From assembly GCF_023159225.1 (NCBI RefSeq), contig NC_063170.1, forward strand, positions 26,624,301-26,688,300: a DNA stretch of 64,000 nucleotides. The letters run 5' to 3'. How positions within the stretch are numbered: the first letter of the stretch is position 1; each line of letters opens with the position of its first letter. The notes beneath the pieces were generated by a model that was not told the origin of the DNA, searched no databases, and worked only from the letters and a program-made list of their open reading frames with translations. The translations under genes and the position numbers were made by a program. Of the stretch, positions 12,008 through 23,674 are shown one piece after another. This DNA comes from Perognathus longimembris pacificus (Eukaryota; Chordata; Mammalia; Rodentia; Heteromyidae).

Positions 12008-12226
12008 GGGCTGGGGCTATGGCCTAGTGGCAAGAGAGCTTGCCTCGTATACATGAGGCCCTGGGTTCGATTCCCCAGCATATACAGAAAACGGCCAGAA
12101 GTGGCGCTGTGGCTCAAGTGGCAGAGTGCTAGCCTTGAGCAAAAGGAAGCCAGGGACAGTGCTCAAGCCCTGAGTCCAAGGCCCAGGACTGGCCAAAAAA
12201 AAAACAACACAAAAAACAAAAAAAAA
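12008..12226 (+). mobile_element. IDL-Geo dimeric SINE with perfect target-site duplication
   Basis: The left monomer (12008-12080) is ID/tRNA-Ala-like: 'ggggctggggctatggccta' with B box 'gggttcgattcccc'. The right monomer (12098-12200) is the Geo module, ending 'ccaggactggcc' plus an A-rich tail. A 17-bp duplication, 'aaaacagcaaacacctg', flanks it at 11991-12007 and 12227-12243, so this is a recent insertion. The family is described as restricted to Geomyoidea. Confidence 0.95.
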
Positions 12227-12243
12227 AAAACAGCAAACACCTG

Positions 12244-13100
12244 TTTGTGTGCTTTCTGTGCAAGGCGATGGGCACATCCCTTCCCTGCTCTGGGGCTGCT
12301 TCCCCATTTGTGAGGGGTGTCAAGTCCAGCCTCAAGTTTGGCTTCCTGCTCCCACTGCACTCCGGAGGCCTGGGTGCTGGTTCAGGACCCTCAGATGGCT
12401 TCTGGGTCTGGGGCTTCAGTGGGGACAAGGATGCCTGCACTCCACACTGGCGAGGAGGACTCGAGGACACATGGCACTTGGCAACAACTTGGGATATGCA
12501 AAGCACCTGATGGTAGGGTGCAGGGGAGAGTCAGCTCTGAGAGTATGATGGGGACATCAGCTGCCTCTAGGCTGCTGCAGCCTGGGTTCCACTCTGACCC
12601 CTCTGTCTCTGGCTGTTGTGGGTTTGCCCTGTTTCCTGGAATCTCAGTCTGTAATCACACACTGTTACCCTCCGGGGCCTAAACAGATCCCATACCTCCT
12701 GCAGGGCTCAGCCTCCTGACTTCACTCCGGCAGCTTCCCGCTTTCCTTCCAGGCCTGATAGCTCATAGCACACAGAAGAGAGCAGCAACCTAGGAGCTGC
12801 TTGCTGAATTCAGAGTTCTCCACTTCTAGCTTCCTCATTATCCTTTTCAGTAAGCCAAGCACAGGGTTGGCTCTGTCCTAAGAATGAAGATGTTTGTTCC
12901 CTGTCTCATTCCTTCCAGAAACAATCTAACCACACTCATGTATCCCATCTAGGAATCCTGTCACAAAAATGGCACAGCACATTGTCCTGGGACTGGGTTT
13001 TAATCTTTGGTGCCTACCCCTTTGTATTTACATACACAGATCTCATTCTTTTCTTTGGGGAGGGAGCAGTTTTTCCACAGCAAATTCAACTTTCTTAATA
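12244..13100. other. Single-copy DNA
   Basis: GC-rich at first, becoming AT-rich toward 13 kb. No exon or repeat is convincing; a weak MIR-like stretch may be present near 12250-12315. Confidence 0.4.
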
Positions 13101-14427
13101 GCTAAAAGTTACATACAAGGCTATTTGAAAACATCTATTTGATATTGGATAAACTGCAGTAGTTTCTGTTTTTTCAAGGAATTGGCTCATGTCACCTAAT
13201 ATGTTACATTTAAGTATTGTTCACAGCATTCCCTACTGCTGTTTCCAGGCCTGTGGTGTCTGTACTAGTAGCTCCTGTTTCATTCTTGATGTTGATACTT
13301 CCTGTCTTCTGTCTTTATCAGTCATTTTTGGAGGTTCATCAACTCATTAACTTTTCGAAGAGTCAACTCTTTCATTTCGTTCTCTCCTTTTTCTGTTTTC
13401 AATGTCATTGATTTCTTCTGTATATTGACCTTCCTGTTTGCTTTGCTTTTGCTCTTAGGTTCGTTTTAAATTTTTTAATCTTTTAAAAATTATTTTTATT
13501 ATCTTTAAGTAGTTGTAAAAAGGAATCACCATTCAACAAAGCAGTTTATGAGTACAATGTATCTTGATCAACATCACCCCTTTCAACATTCTCACCCATT
13601 CCTTCCAACACACCCCTTCCCTCACTTTTCTTAGTTTTGTAAGCTATACATTCAATTTTTAACTGCATTCTCCCCACTTGCCTTTCTACCCATATTCATT
13701 TGACCTCACCCCACCCCTTTCAAGTACCCATGTCCTGGTGATTAAGTTGAACTATGATTATACCTTTCAAGGGAATTACATTATTGGTGTTTCCCCCTAA
13801 ATCTATCTTATTTCAGGTAAGACATCTATGCACATTTGCATAAGACCCAAGGTATTGACTGAATATTTCTAAAAACAATTCTAGCTTTCACACGTGAGGG
13901 AAATCATGGGATCTCTGCTCTTGCCATGGAAGACTAGGTTGCAGATGTGACTTTCCCTCCTTTCCATCCATTATACAGATGTACTGATGTTTTCTTCTGC
14001 ACCCTGGTTTAGCTCAAAATCATTGATACATTGTAATTCCATGTTTATTCAGTTCAGTATATTTAAAGACTTTTCTCAAGACTTCCTCTCTGACCCATGC
14101 ATTACTCAAAAGCCTGCTTAATTTCCAGGTGTTTGTTGACTTTCCAGTTATAATTCTGTTACTGATTTCATTGTGGTCAGAAGGCACACTGTGATTTCAA
14201 TTTGGTTTGTTGTGATTTATGTATTGTGGCCCATGATATGTCTTACCATGGAATATTTTCTACAGACACTTGAAAGAATGTATAGTTTGCTGTTCTTGTG
14301 TACAGTGTTCCATAAAATCAATTAGCTCTTGTTGCTGTTGAACTATTGTGTACCCTTGTTGATTTTCTGCCTAATTGGTCTATCAATTATAGAGGAAGTA
14401 TTCAAATATAATTGTAGGTATGCCTGT

Positions 14428-14435
<8 letters not shown>

Positions 14436-14475
<40 letters not shown>

Positions 14476-14532
14476 GTATGTGAGAGAGAGGAGAGAGAAA
14501 AAAGAGAGAGAGACCTAGAGATAGAGAGATTA
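14436..14532 (+). repeat. (GT)n and GA-rich microsatellite
   Basis: A GT tract at about 14436-14471 is followed by GAGA-rich sequence. On the minus strand this is the (CA)n-like tail of the adjacent SINE. Confidence 0.9.
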
Positions 14533-14534
14533 CA

Positions 14535-14753
14535 CTAGAGATTGAACTCAGAGTCTCCCACTCTTACTCAGCTTTTTTGCTCAAGGCTGGTCCTCTATAC
14601 CACTTGAACCACATCTCCTTTTCCAGTTTTTGGCCAGCTAATTGAAATAAGAGTCTCCTGGGCTTTTCTGCACAGGTTGGCTTTGAACTGAGATTTTCAG
14701 ATCTCAGTCCCTTGAGTAGCTAGGATTATACGCATGAAATAGTGGTGCCCAGA
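14535..14753 (-). mobile_element. B1-headed/Geo-tailed SINE
   Basis: The plus strand reads tail to head: 'gattgaactcagagtctccc', 'gctcaaggctggtcctctat', then 'tcagatctcagtcccttgag' and 'agctaggattatacgcatga'. It is inserted in the old L1. Confidence 0.85.
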
Positions 14754-15419
14754 TGCCTATATGAGTTTTACTGCTTTGTTTCAAACTCTGCAGCTTAGTT
14801 GTCTGATGCATGAACATTTAGGATTTCTGTGCCTTCTTGCTGGGTATGTAATCTTTGCACTAGAGTCTGTTTTATCTAATACTAATATAGCCACTTATAT
14901 TTTCTTTTGGTAAATGTTTCCATTATCTGATGTGAATTTCTTGTTGACAGTTTATACCTGATTATCTACATTGTCAATCTCTTTTAATTGGTATAATCAA
15001 TCATTTATACTTAGCATAATTATTGACATGTTAGGGCTCAAATGTGTCATTTTAATTTTTTCTTGATTTTTCTCATTTCTTCTTTCCTAATAGTTCATTT
15101 CTCTGATTTCTTATTTAAGCTTTTTAAAAGAAGAATTTCACTTTGATTTGGTATTTTTGAGTAGCTCTCCTTGGACAATTTAGTTTAGAAGTTACTGTAG
15201 ATGTTGCATTATGTACACATAACTTATTAAAATCTATTGGTATCATCATTATACCAGCTCAAATTACATGCAGAAATATTACCTCACCTGTTCATATTGT
15301 AATAGTCTCAACTATTACTCTGCATAGTTTAGAATCTGATTTACATCAAACATCATTAAAATTTCACTTTAGCCATTGAGCACAATTTAGGTAACTCAAG
15401 AGGGGGAGATTATCATATC

Positions 15420-15830
15420 ACTCAATGAAGTTATCATTCACATTAGATGGTGAAAAAAATACCTTCCATGACAAATAGAAATGAGAGGAATTCATGATCA
15501 CTAAACCAGTGTTACAGAGACAAACAAAAATGAGAGGAATTCATGATCACCCAACTAGCATTACAGAGAATTCTGAAGGGAGGAACGCAATCTGAAGAAA
15601 ACAATCAGAATCAAAGAAACACATCAGACAAAAACCAGTAGAAGATCAATTTTAATAAACACAGGAAAAAATTAAGAAAATGGCAGGTAACATGACACAT
15701 CTCTCTATAATAACCCTAAACATTAATGGATTCAATTCTCCAGTAAAAAGAAGAAGAATAGCAGAAGGATCAAAAAACAAGATCCAAACCATGTTTGCAT
15801 TGTTTTGGGTTGTTTTTTAGTTGATTAAAG
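15420..15830 (+). mobile_element. Old LINE-1 fragment, ORF1/ORF2 boundary
   Basis: 'aacattaatggattcaattc' followed by 'tccagtaaaaag' is a typical L1 ORF2 endonuclease-region word. Just before it an imperfect duplication of about 46 bp ('gagaggaattcatgatcac' at 15484 and 15531) is seen. Frames are broken. Confidence 0.55.
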
Positions 15831-16307
15831 CTTCCATTACTTATGACATATGTATTTTAATATATTACCTGTATGTCACATTTATTGAATAACTAAAAGA
15901 TATTAATCTCTGATTTTAGCTAAAAGAATTCAGATACAGACATTTGCCCAGAATAACATACCTTTAAAAATAACCATCAAGAACGCCATAAAGGCTAACA
16001 TAATAGAAACTAACATAATAGAAAACAAACCTATTGCAAAAAAAAGGAAGATCTATTGCATTTACTCATAGTTTTACTTACTGAGTTCTTTCTCCCAGCT
16101 GTTCCAAGACTCCTTTAAGAGAAAAAAATTCTCTTATATTTAGAGAACTTCCTCTTATAAGGTAGGTTGGCTAGCTACAGATTCTCCTATTTTTCTTAAT
16201 TTGAGCATATTTTGTGTTTTTCCCTGTCTTTGAGACATTTGCACTGGATATGTGAACCTGAGTTGATAGATCTTTCTTTCTGGACAAAAAAAAAAAAATT
16301 CCATTTC
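15831..16307. other. AT-rich, probably L1-derived
   Basis: AT-rich DNA with a direct repeat 'aacataatagaaa' at 15998 and 16011. 15955-16030 resembles old L1 reverse-transcriptase sequence. No gene. Confidence 0.35.
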
Positions 16308-16530
16308 CAAGATGGCATTGGTGGTTCATACCTGTAATCCTAGCTACCCAGGAGGCTGAGATCTGAGGATAGTGGCTTGAAGCCAGCCAGAGCAGGAAAG
16401 TCTGTGAGACTCTTATTTCCAATTAATCACCAGAAAAACTGGAAGTGAAGCTGTGGCTCAATTGGTAGAATGATAGCCTTGAGCAGAAAAGCTCAAGGAC
16501 AGCACCTAGGCCCTGAGTACAACCCTAGGA
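16308..16530 (+). mobile_element. B1-headed/Geo-tailed SINE with CA-type tail
   Basis: Head 'cctgtaatcctagctaccca', linker 'tttccaattaatcacc', tail 'tgatagccttgagcagaaaa'. The tail end runs into 'gcacgcatgcaaacacatg' and a short CA-rich stretch rather than pure A. Confidence 0.85.
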
Positions 16531-16786
16531 CAGGCACGCATGCAAACACATGTGGGTGTGCACACATACACATTTCATTTCCTTCAGGTTTCTACAATTT
16601 CTAACAAGTTCACTTGTATTTGAATTGTTTTTGCCCCTAAGATAAGATGCTGTTTTTCTCTTGTTGTTCTTAATATCTTTTTCCTATGTCTTTAGTTTTT
16701 AGAAATTTCACTGTGATGGGTCTTGGGATTTCATTTCCTTGGGTTTATTCTGCTTTGGGTTTATGACAAATTTGGATTTTTTTTTA
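16531..16786 (-). mobile_element. Probable old LINE-1, reverse orientation
   Basis: T-rich text such as 'tttcactgtgatgggtcttg' resembles reversed 3' parts of old mammalian L1 or HAL1. It is the target into which the young L1 inserted. Confidence 0.4.
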
Positions 16787-16798
16787 AAAAAGCAAATC

Positions 16799-18229
16799 TC
16801 CTGGATTGGGAGGATTAATATAATCAAAATGGCAATATTGCCAAAGGCTATCTACAAATTCAATGCAATACCCATTAATATCCCAACACCATTTTTTAAT
16901 GAACTAGAGGAAGCAATCCAGAAATTCATATGGAACAATAAAAGACCTAGGATAGCAAAAACAATCCTAAGCAGAAAGAACAGTGCTGGAGGAATTACAA
17001 TACCCAACTTCAAGCTGTATTATAAAGCTATAGTAATAAAAACAGCTTGGTATTGGCACCGGAACAGGCCTGAAGACCAATGGAACAGAATTGAAGACTC
17101 AGAAATGAATCCACAGAACTACGCCTACTTAATCTTTGATAAAGGAGCTAAAACAATAGTTTGGAAGAAAGATAGCCTCTTTAACAAATGGTGCTGGCAA
17201 AACTGGCTCAACACATGCAAGAAACTAAAACTAGATCCTTATATATCACCCTGCACCAAAATCAATTCCAAATGGATTAAAGACCTCGAAATCAAAACAG
17301 ACACCCTGAAAACACTAAAGGAAGGAGTGGGAGAAACACTTGGGCTCCTTGGCGCAGGACGGAACTTCCTTAACAATGACCCAGAAAGGCTACAAATCAA
17401 AGAAAGGTTGGACAAATGGGACTGCATCAAACTGCAGAGCTTCTGCATGGCCAAGGACATAGCTCGCAAGGTAAACAGAAAGCCCACAGACTGGGAGAAG
17501 ATCTTTACCGGCCATTCAACGGACAAAGGCCTCATATCTAAAATATATACAGAACTAAAAAAATTACCTTCTTCCAAAACAAAACCACAAAGAACCAATA
17601 GCCCCCTCATCAAGTGGGCTAAAGACTTACAAAGCGACTTCTCTGATGAGGAAATGAGAATGGCCAAGAGACATATGAAAAAGTGCTCTACATCACTGGC
17701 CATAAAAGAAATGCAAATCAAAACAACATTGAGATTCCATCTCACCCCAGTAAGAATGTCATATATCAAGAAAACTAACAATAACAACTGTTGGAGGGGA
17801 TGTGGCCAAAAGGGAACCCTACTTCATTGTTGGTGGGAATGTAAACTGGTTCAGCCACTCTGGAAAGCAGTATGGAGATTCTTCAGAAGGCTAAATATAG
17901 AACTCCCCTATGACCCAGCAGCCCCACTTTTGGGTATCTATCCAAAAGACCACAAACAAAATCACAGTAATGCCACCAGCACAACAATGTTCATTGCAGC
18001 ACAATTTGTCATAGCTAGAATCTGGAACCAACCCAGATGCCCCTCCGTAGACGAATGGATCAGGAAAATGTCGTACATATACACAATGGAATTTTATGCC
18101 TCTATCAGAAAGAATGACATTGCCCCATTTGTAAGGAAATGGAAGGACTTGGAAAAAATTATACTAAGTGAAGTGAGCCAGACCCAAAGAAACATGGACT
18201 CTATGGTCTCCCTTATTGGGAATAATTAG
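16799..18229 (+). pseudogene. LINE-1 ORF2 protein, C-terminal fragment
   Basis: About 476 codons remain of a protein normally near 1,270 residues, so endonuclease and most of the reverse transcriptase are absent. The frame opens with [16 protein letters not shown], the region after the polymerase domain, and runs uninterrupted to the normal end (SLIGNN then stop). The C-terminal cysteine motif is intact, C-x3-C-x7-H-x4-C within '[18 protein letters not shown]'. The ATG at 16739 lies in flanking DNA and is not a true start. An open frame over this length suggests a young insertion. It cannot encode an active element. Confidence 0.95.
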
Positions 18230-18740
18230 TACAGATTTAGGCAAGTCATAGCAGAGCATCACAAGAGCCTAATAGCTATACCCTTATGAACACATAAGAT
18301 GATGCTAAGTGAAATGAACCCCATGTTATGGAAACGATTGTTATATCACAGTTGTAACTACTTTCAACGTCCCATCTGTATCTGTAGCTTCTATTATTGA
18401 TGATGTTCTTGTATCACCTTCCTGTGGTTGTACCTACACTATCTCTGTAATCTTATCTGAGTATATTGGAAACCGTGTATACTGGTATTAGAAGTAGGAA
18501 ATTGAAAGGGAATACCAAAATTGAGAGACACCGGGTAAAAAAAGACAAACAACGACAAAAGCAATACTTGCAAAACTGTTTGGTGTAAGTGAACTGAACA
18601 CCTCAGGGGGGGAAAGGAAAGGGGGAGGAGGGAGGGGGGTATGAGGGACAAGGTAACAAACAGTACAAGAAATGTATCCAATGCCTAACGTATGAAACTG
18701 TAACCTCTCTGTACATCAGTTTGATAATAAAAATTTGAAG
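16799..18740 (+). mobile_element. Young 5'-truncated LINE-1
   Basis: About 1.94 kb: the last third of ORF2, a 3' UTR, a polyadenylation signal (aataaa near 18727) and a short A-tail. A duplication 'aaaaaagcaaat' is found at 16787-16798 and again after the tail at about 18744-18755, showing insertion by target-primed reverse transcription. The 3' UTR holds a G-rich purine tract at 18605-18641, as is typical of mammalian L1. Confidence 0.92.
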
Positions 18741-18755
18741 AAAAAAAAAGCAAAT

Positions 18756-19263
18756 ATTCCTTCATATACTTTTCCTTTGACCCTGCTCTTTTTTGAGGAT
18801 TCTGATGACAGTGATATTAAATCTTTCATTACAGTGTTACAGTTCCACAAATTCACAAGCTCTGATTATAGTTTTTCAACTTATTTGTTTGCTTTTACAT
18901 TGCGTGTTCCTATTCTTTCTTCTAGCTCACTGAGCTCCTCTTGCCCCTCTCTTCTGCTGTTGAGTTTCACTGAGACTTTTATTTCTGTTGTGTTTTTTCT
19001 AAATCTTTCACTTTGTTCTTTTTTGATGTCTTCTATTGCTTTGCCAAGACTTTCTACTTTTTCATTTGTTTTGAGTAATTTTATAACTGATTATACATTT
19101 TTATGATTGCTGACTTAAACATTTATGTATCATATATTATACTACATGTTAATATACATTCCACTACATATTATTTTATTACTATATATAATATATCAGA
19201 CTATATGTAAACATATAGTGTACATATATTTTTATATAATATGTGTTTTTATTTTACTTTATT
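18756..19263 (-). mobile_element. AT-rich old LINE-1-like DNA
   Basis: T-rich sequence continuing the interrupted target. 19130-19230 is an extremely AT-rich stretch with 'tatataatatatcag'. No open gene. Confidence 0.35.
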
Positions 19264-19484
19264 TTTTTGCTTGTATTGGGGCTTGAATTCAGAGCCTCTC
19301 ACTTGCTTAGCTTTTTTGCTCATAGTTGGTGCTCAACCCCTTGAGCTGCACCTCCAACGTGATGTTTTGCTGGTTATTTTGGAGATAGAGTTTTTTTCTG
19401 CACAGTCTGGCCTCAAAGTACAATCTAGATATTAGCATCCTTAGTAGCTAGGATGAATAAGCATGAGCTACTGGAACCCAGCCT
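19264..19484 (-). mobile_element. B1-headed/Geo-tailed SINE, diverged
   Basis: The plus strand reads 'ttggggcttgaattcagagc', then 'agcttttttgctcatagttg', and ends near 'agctaggatgaataagcatg'. Confidence 0.75.
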
Positions 19485-20320
19485 GCTTTAAAATCTTAAA
19501 TAATTCTAACATCTCTGCCATCTCAATTTTGTGTTTGTGTTTCCTTTTCTCATTAGATATTACAACTTCCTGGGTCTGTTTGTTTTTGTTGTTGTTATTT
19601 TGCTATGATAAACTGTTTGTTGAAATGCTCATGTTTTGTATATTGTATCATGGAACTCTTATTTTATGCCTTTCTTTGCTGACACCTCTGTTACTGTCCC
19701 AGCCGGAAAAAATGGGTGGGTACCCACTGCTTCATTAGTGCCAGGTGAGAGAATGACATCCCCACTCAGCCCTCACTGACACCTTCCCGGCGGGCTCTGC
19801 CTATAGCAGGTGAGGTTGGGAGGTCTTCAGCTCCCTATGAGAGGAGTGGCTGTCCATGGAGCAGGTGTCTTGTTACCTCTGGCTAGTGACAGAAGCCTGC
19901 CTGTCTCCAGTGGGCCTTGCCTGATACCACTACTCACCAGTGCTGGATAGAGAGTATAGAGTCCCCTGTCACTGTGTGTCCAGACTCCTCCTTGTCTTCT
20001 TTGGTAGCCACCCCTGGGGGATCACTGGGCAGCATCACTGTAGATTGATGGGGGTGGGAAATCTGGAGTCTTCAGATGGTGTGGGAAGGACCAGTTTGTT
20101 CTGTGATGTTTGGCTGGGATGTAATTGTTGTTCTCGAGTTTCTGCCTTGCCAGGTTACTGTGTTCTAGGTTCTTTAGGGTAGAAACAGTGAGCTTTGTTG
20201 GGCAGGATGCTTGTACAAGGAGGCAAGAAGATGCCATCTGTTTCTACAAGTCATGACAGAAATGGACACGGAGAGACAGGGTCTGTGGAGAGACACACTC
20301 AGGTCCATAAAGTCACCCAC
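19485..20320. other. L1-like AT-rich DNA grading into GC-rich single-copy DNA
   Basis: The AT-rich block ends near 19690; from there the sequence is GC-rich with no recognised gene. Confidence 0.35.
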
Positions 20321-20329
20321 ATCCACACA

Positions 20330-20500
20330 GAGGTGTACATATATACACACACAATGGACACACACACATGCATATACACTCCAAGTACAGGTACACATGT
20401 ACATCACATAGATTGACACACACAGATGTGCACAACCACACAGACAACAGAGGCATGCATGCACGCTCATGCACACACACACACACACACACAAACACAG
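20330..20500 (+). repeat. CA-rich degenerate microsatellite
   Basis: Interrupted (CA)n with 'acacatg' variants, and a pure CA run at about 20473-20492. Predicted Cys-Val / His-Thr peptides are artefacts. Confidence 0.85.
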
Positions 20501-21834
20501 AAGCTCCATCCCTACCCTTGGGCATACAGCAGGCAGATGTGCACAGACTGTACAATTGGGCACACACAGGCATTCAGGAAGACAGGCTCACAAGCACACA
20601 CTTGTGCATGGAGCCATGTACTCTCACAATTGGCATATGGAACAACATGGCCTCCCCCAGCTTCCGGGGGGCTCAGCAGGGTGCACACTTCACATCTGAC
20701 TTTCCTTGTGTTTGTTAGATGCTTGGTGTAATTAAATGTTACATTAAATAAGGCAGCATGGGCTTGGTATAGACACAGGCACCTCAGTGGGCTAGGCATG
20801 AGGAAGGATACCCATCGCTGTCTCTTACTCCCCTGTCCCCAGCCACTCCCTTTGGTGTGGACTTGGGAGCAGCACAGTGAGGGCGGACACCTGGACACAG
20901 GGTCACCAAGAGCAATGAAGAAGTCCTTAGTGCTGTCCCTTCTCCCAGGAGTCACTTCCTGCCTGGCACTGGGCAGAAAAGAAACATCAGGCAGCATGCA
21001 GCCTGCAGGGCAGAGCAACCCGAGCTTGTGTCTCACTCACTGGGTCACACCTGTGTCCAGAAGCCATGAGGTCTCCACTTCTCCACCTTCCTTACTGTCC
21101 TGGGCCCCTCCCTAGCCTGCTACAGGGAGCCCAGAACCCCCAAACACACAATTCAGAACCTGGCAGGGCCCCTTGGTGCCCTATGATGTCACCATGTTCA
21201 GCTTGTTTCTGCTGTGAAGTTTGAAATGAATGCCAGCCTGACACAGGCCAGCTGGACACTAAGCAGGGTGGGGGGGGGGCGGGGGGCGGGTGGACCAAGG
21301 AGAAGCCATCAGGGAGGAGGTGACGTGGCTTCAGTTTGCAGCCCTTGGCCTGCCCCGAGGGGAGAGTGGCTGGGAAGAACACTGAACTCCAAGGCTCACC
21401 TTCGGTCAGCTTCTGGGCTGGGTAAGCACAAGGCCACTGGGCACACTCCAACCTCCACATGTGTGTCCTCAGGCACAGGTGTGAGCTAGAGCAAAAGCAC
21501 ATAGCACGTCTGTTGTTAGAATCTCATGTGCAAAACTGGAGGGGCCTGAACAGGTCACGGTTGCCCAGGGCTGCACACAAACAGACTAGACACCCAGGTG
21601 TGCAACATGTGTATAGCACTAGCTTTCCCTTGCTTCACAAAGACATGACAATGTTTTCCCCATCCCATTCAATCCGATTTTTCTTGTGTCATCTTTGTTT
21701 TATGAGAGAACTAGAAAAGCTAAGGGGCGTCCCAAACCACATGGTTTCCATGCAGCCAAGACTGGTGGACTCTCAGGCCAGTGATACCTGTGAGCTTCTC
21801 CAGAGAGGAGGCTCCGGGGCTGTCCCATCTCTCC
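20501..21834. other. GC-rich single-copy DNA
   Basis: Nothing recognised apart from a G-rich stretch at 21269-21292 ('ggtggggggggggcgggggg'), a likely G-quadruplex-forming sequence. Confidence 0.4.
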
Positions 21835-22490
21835 AGGCCTCACCTTGCCTTTCCAGGCCTCTGCTAGCCTCTTCTGGCTCTCTCTGCCTCTCCTGGCATC
21901 TCTCTTCCTCTACTAGCCTCCCCTAACTTCCTCTACCCTCCTGTGGTCAGTCTTAGTTCCCCCCCAGCCTCCCATGGCCTCTCTCAGCTCCCCCACAGCC
22001 TCCCCTGGTCTGTCTCAGCTCACCCCCCCCCCCACAGCTTCCCCTGGCCTCTCTGTTTCCCCACAGACTCTCCTGGCTTCTCTCAGCTCCCTCCCAGCCT
22101 CATGTGGCCTCTCTTAGCCCCCCCCCCTCAAACTCCCTTAGCCTCTCTCATCTCCTCCCCCAGCTTCCTCTGGTCTCTCTCAGCCCCCCCCCCAGACTCC
22201 CCTGGCCTCTCTCAGCCCCCCATAGCTTCCCCTGGTCTCTCTCAGCCCCCCACAGCCTCCCCTGGTCTCTCTCAGCCCCCCACAGCCTCCCCTGGCCTCT
22301 CTCAGCTTCCCCAGCCTCCCCTGGCTTCTCTCAGCTCCCCCCCCCAGCCTCCCCTAGCCTCTTTCAGCACCCCCCAGCCTCCCCTGGCCTCTCTCAGCTC
22401 CCCCCACAGCCTCCCCTAGCCTCTCTCAGCCCCCCCCACCTCTCCTGGCCTCTCTTAGCACTCCCCACCAGCCTCTCCCACACCTGCAGA
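21835..22490 (+). repeat. Pyrimidine-rich minisatellite, about 31-34 bp units
   Basis: Tandem units of the form 'cctctctcagcycccc' plus 'cagcctcccctgg', with variable C-runs. The most regular part is 22190-22440. Early units (21835-21990) are degenerate. Open frames of 141-158 codons across it (SLSAPHSLPW-like) follow from unit length and low complexity and are not called as genes. Confidence 0.92.
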
Positions 22491-23674
22491 GTCTGCGTTT
22501 CCAGTGTGGTTGGAGATGGAATGATTTAAGAGGAATACTTGACTTTTGTAGGATGTGTTAAGTATGAGCATTGTGCCTGCCCCTGCACCCCCAGTACCCC
22601 AAGCTATGCAAAGCCAGCCTGTGAATATTCAGGACCCCTGCAGATGCCCCCCCCCTCTTCCCTGGTTCTTCCCTAACTCCTGTTTTGTACTGAATCCTAT
22701 GTGAAACTGATCTTTCCTTTTCTTTTTTTTTTTTTTTCTAAAAAGAAATCTGTCTTTTGTTTCCCTGCTCTCCAGGGGGTCCTCCTAAGAGGAGGCCCCT
22801 CGCCCAGTTTGAGGGGCATGCCTGAGAACCAATCGCGGCCTGGCACGGTTCCCGAGGCACTGGGCTTGGGCGCCATGCCATGTGAGCAGATGGCTGGGAT
22901 GGCTGGCAACCCAGAGACCTTGCAGGAGAGTCACGTATGGGTGTTTACAGCAGCCTGGGCCTGCCGCAAGCATCAACATGGCAGGCTGAGCCGCACGTGG
23001 TCAGTGCCCACTCCTAAAAAGGACAAGGAGCAGCTTTGCTTCCCTGGGAGAGCCTCACCCTCCCCAGCACCAGGTACTCAGAGCCCAGCACCCAGAGTGG
23101 TGTCACACGCTTGGAGCGGAGAGGCTGAGGACACTACCTCTCCATGTCTCTTTAGCACCCCCCACCCTGCGACTCCCACAGACCTCATTCCTCTCTGTGC
23201 TGACCCTGAAGCCAGCCTTGTGCACATCCACTAACTCCCCAGGAAACTAGATACAAGCACCTGCTATGTGCTCAGACCCTGATAGACAAGATCAAACCCT
23301 CCTTGTCTCTTTCCTCCAAAGCCCCATCACCTTGTGTGTGGTGAGCATGATGGGGCAGAGGGCTGCCCTGGTCATCTCTGAACTCCACAGGGCACACAGT
23401 AGGTGCTTCACTAATACTGTGAATGCCTTAGGATGCTAGTGGGGTTCTACTACTCTGTCTTCCTCCCACGCTTTGCTTCGGCCTTTGCTGTACTCACATC
23501 TAGTTACATTGAAGACCCCTGAGGGAGGGGGCTGTGTCCAGTTTTTGCTTCTGCAAAACACTGACCATATAGTGGCCATTTGTCCTATCAGTCATGTGGC
23601 TCATGTGGACCTGATGCTCCCTCAAAGGCCACAGAACATGTCTGCAACATAGTTCCAAGGGAAGATTGAAGTCA
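22491..23674. other. Single-copy DNA
   Basis: Contains a T-run at 22726-22738 and a short string near 23257-23275 ('acctgctatgtgctcagac') resembling an old mammalian repeat. A 177-codon frame at 22701-23234 begins in the T-run and has no domain signature. Confidence 0.4.

Larger units (their letters stand above)
13200..15250 (-). mobile_element. Old LINE-1 fragment(s), reverse orientation
   Basis: The plus strand shows the typical reversed L1 ORF2 composition (T-rich; 'cattgtggtcagaaggcaca', 'ttgattttctgcctaattgg', 'agtctgttttatctaatact'), the complement of ORF2 between the endonuclease and reverse-transcriptase regions. 13480-13940 resembles a reversed L1 3' UTR. All frames are broken. A SINE and a GT/GA microsatellite interrupt it at 14435-14753. 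Confidence 0.7.

Noticed and set aside
17239..17787. 182-codon frame on the minus strand
   Set aside because: It is the antisense shadow of the L1 ORF2 frame.
21459..22529. Three overlapping frames of 141-158 codons
   Set aside because: They run through the pyrimidine minisatellite or neighbouring low-complexity DNA and show only repeat-derived peptides.
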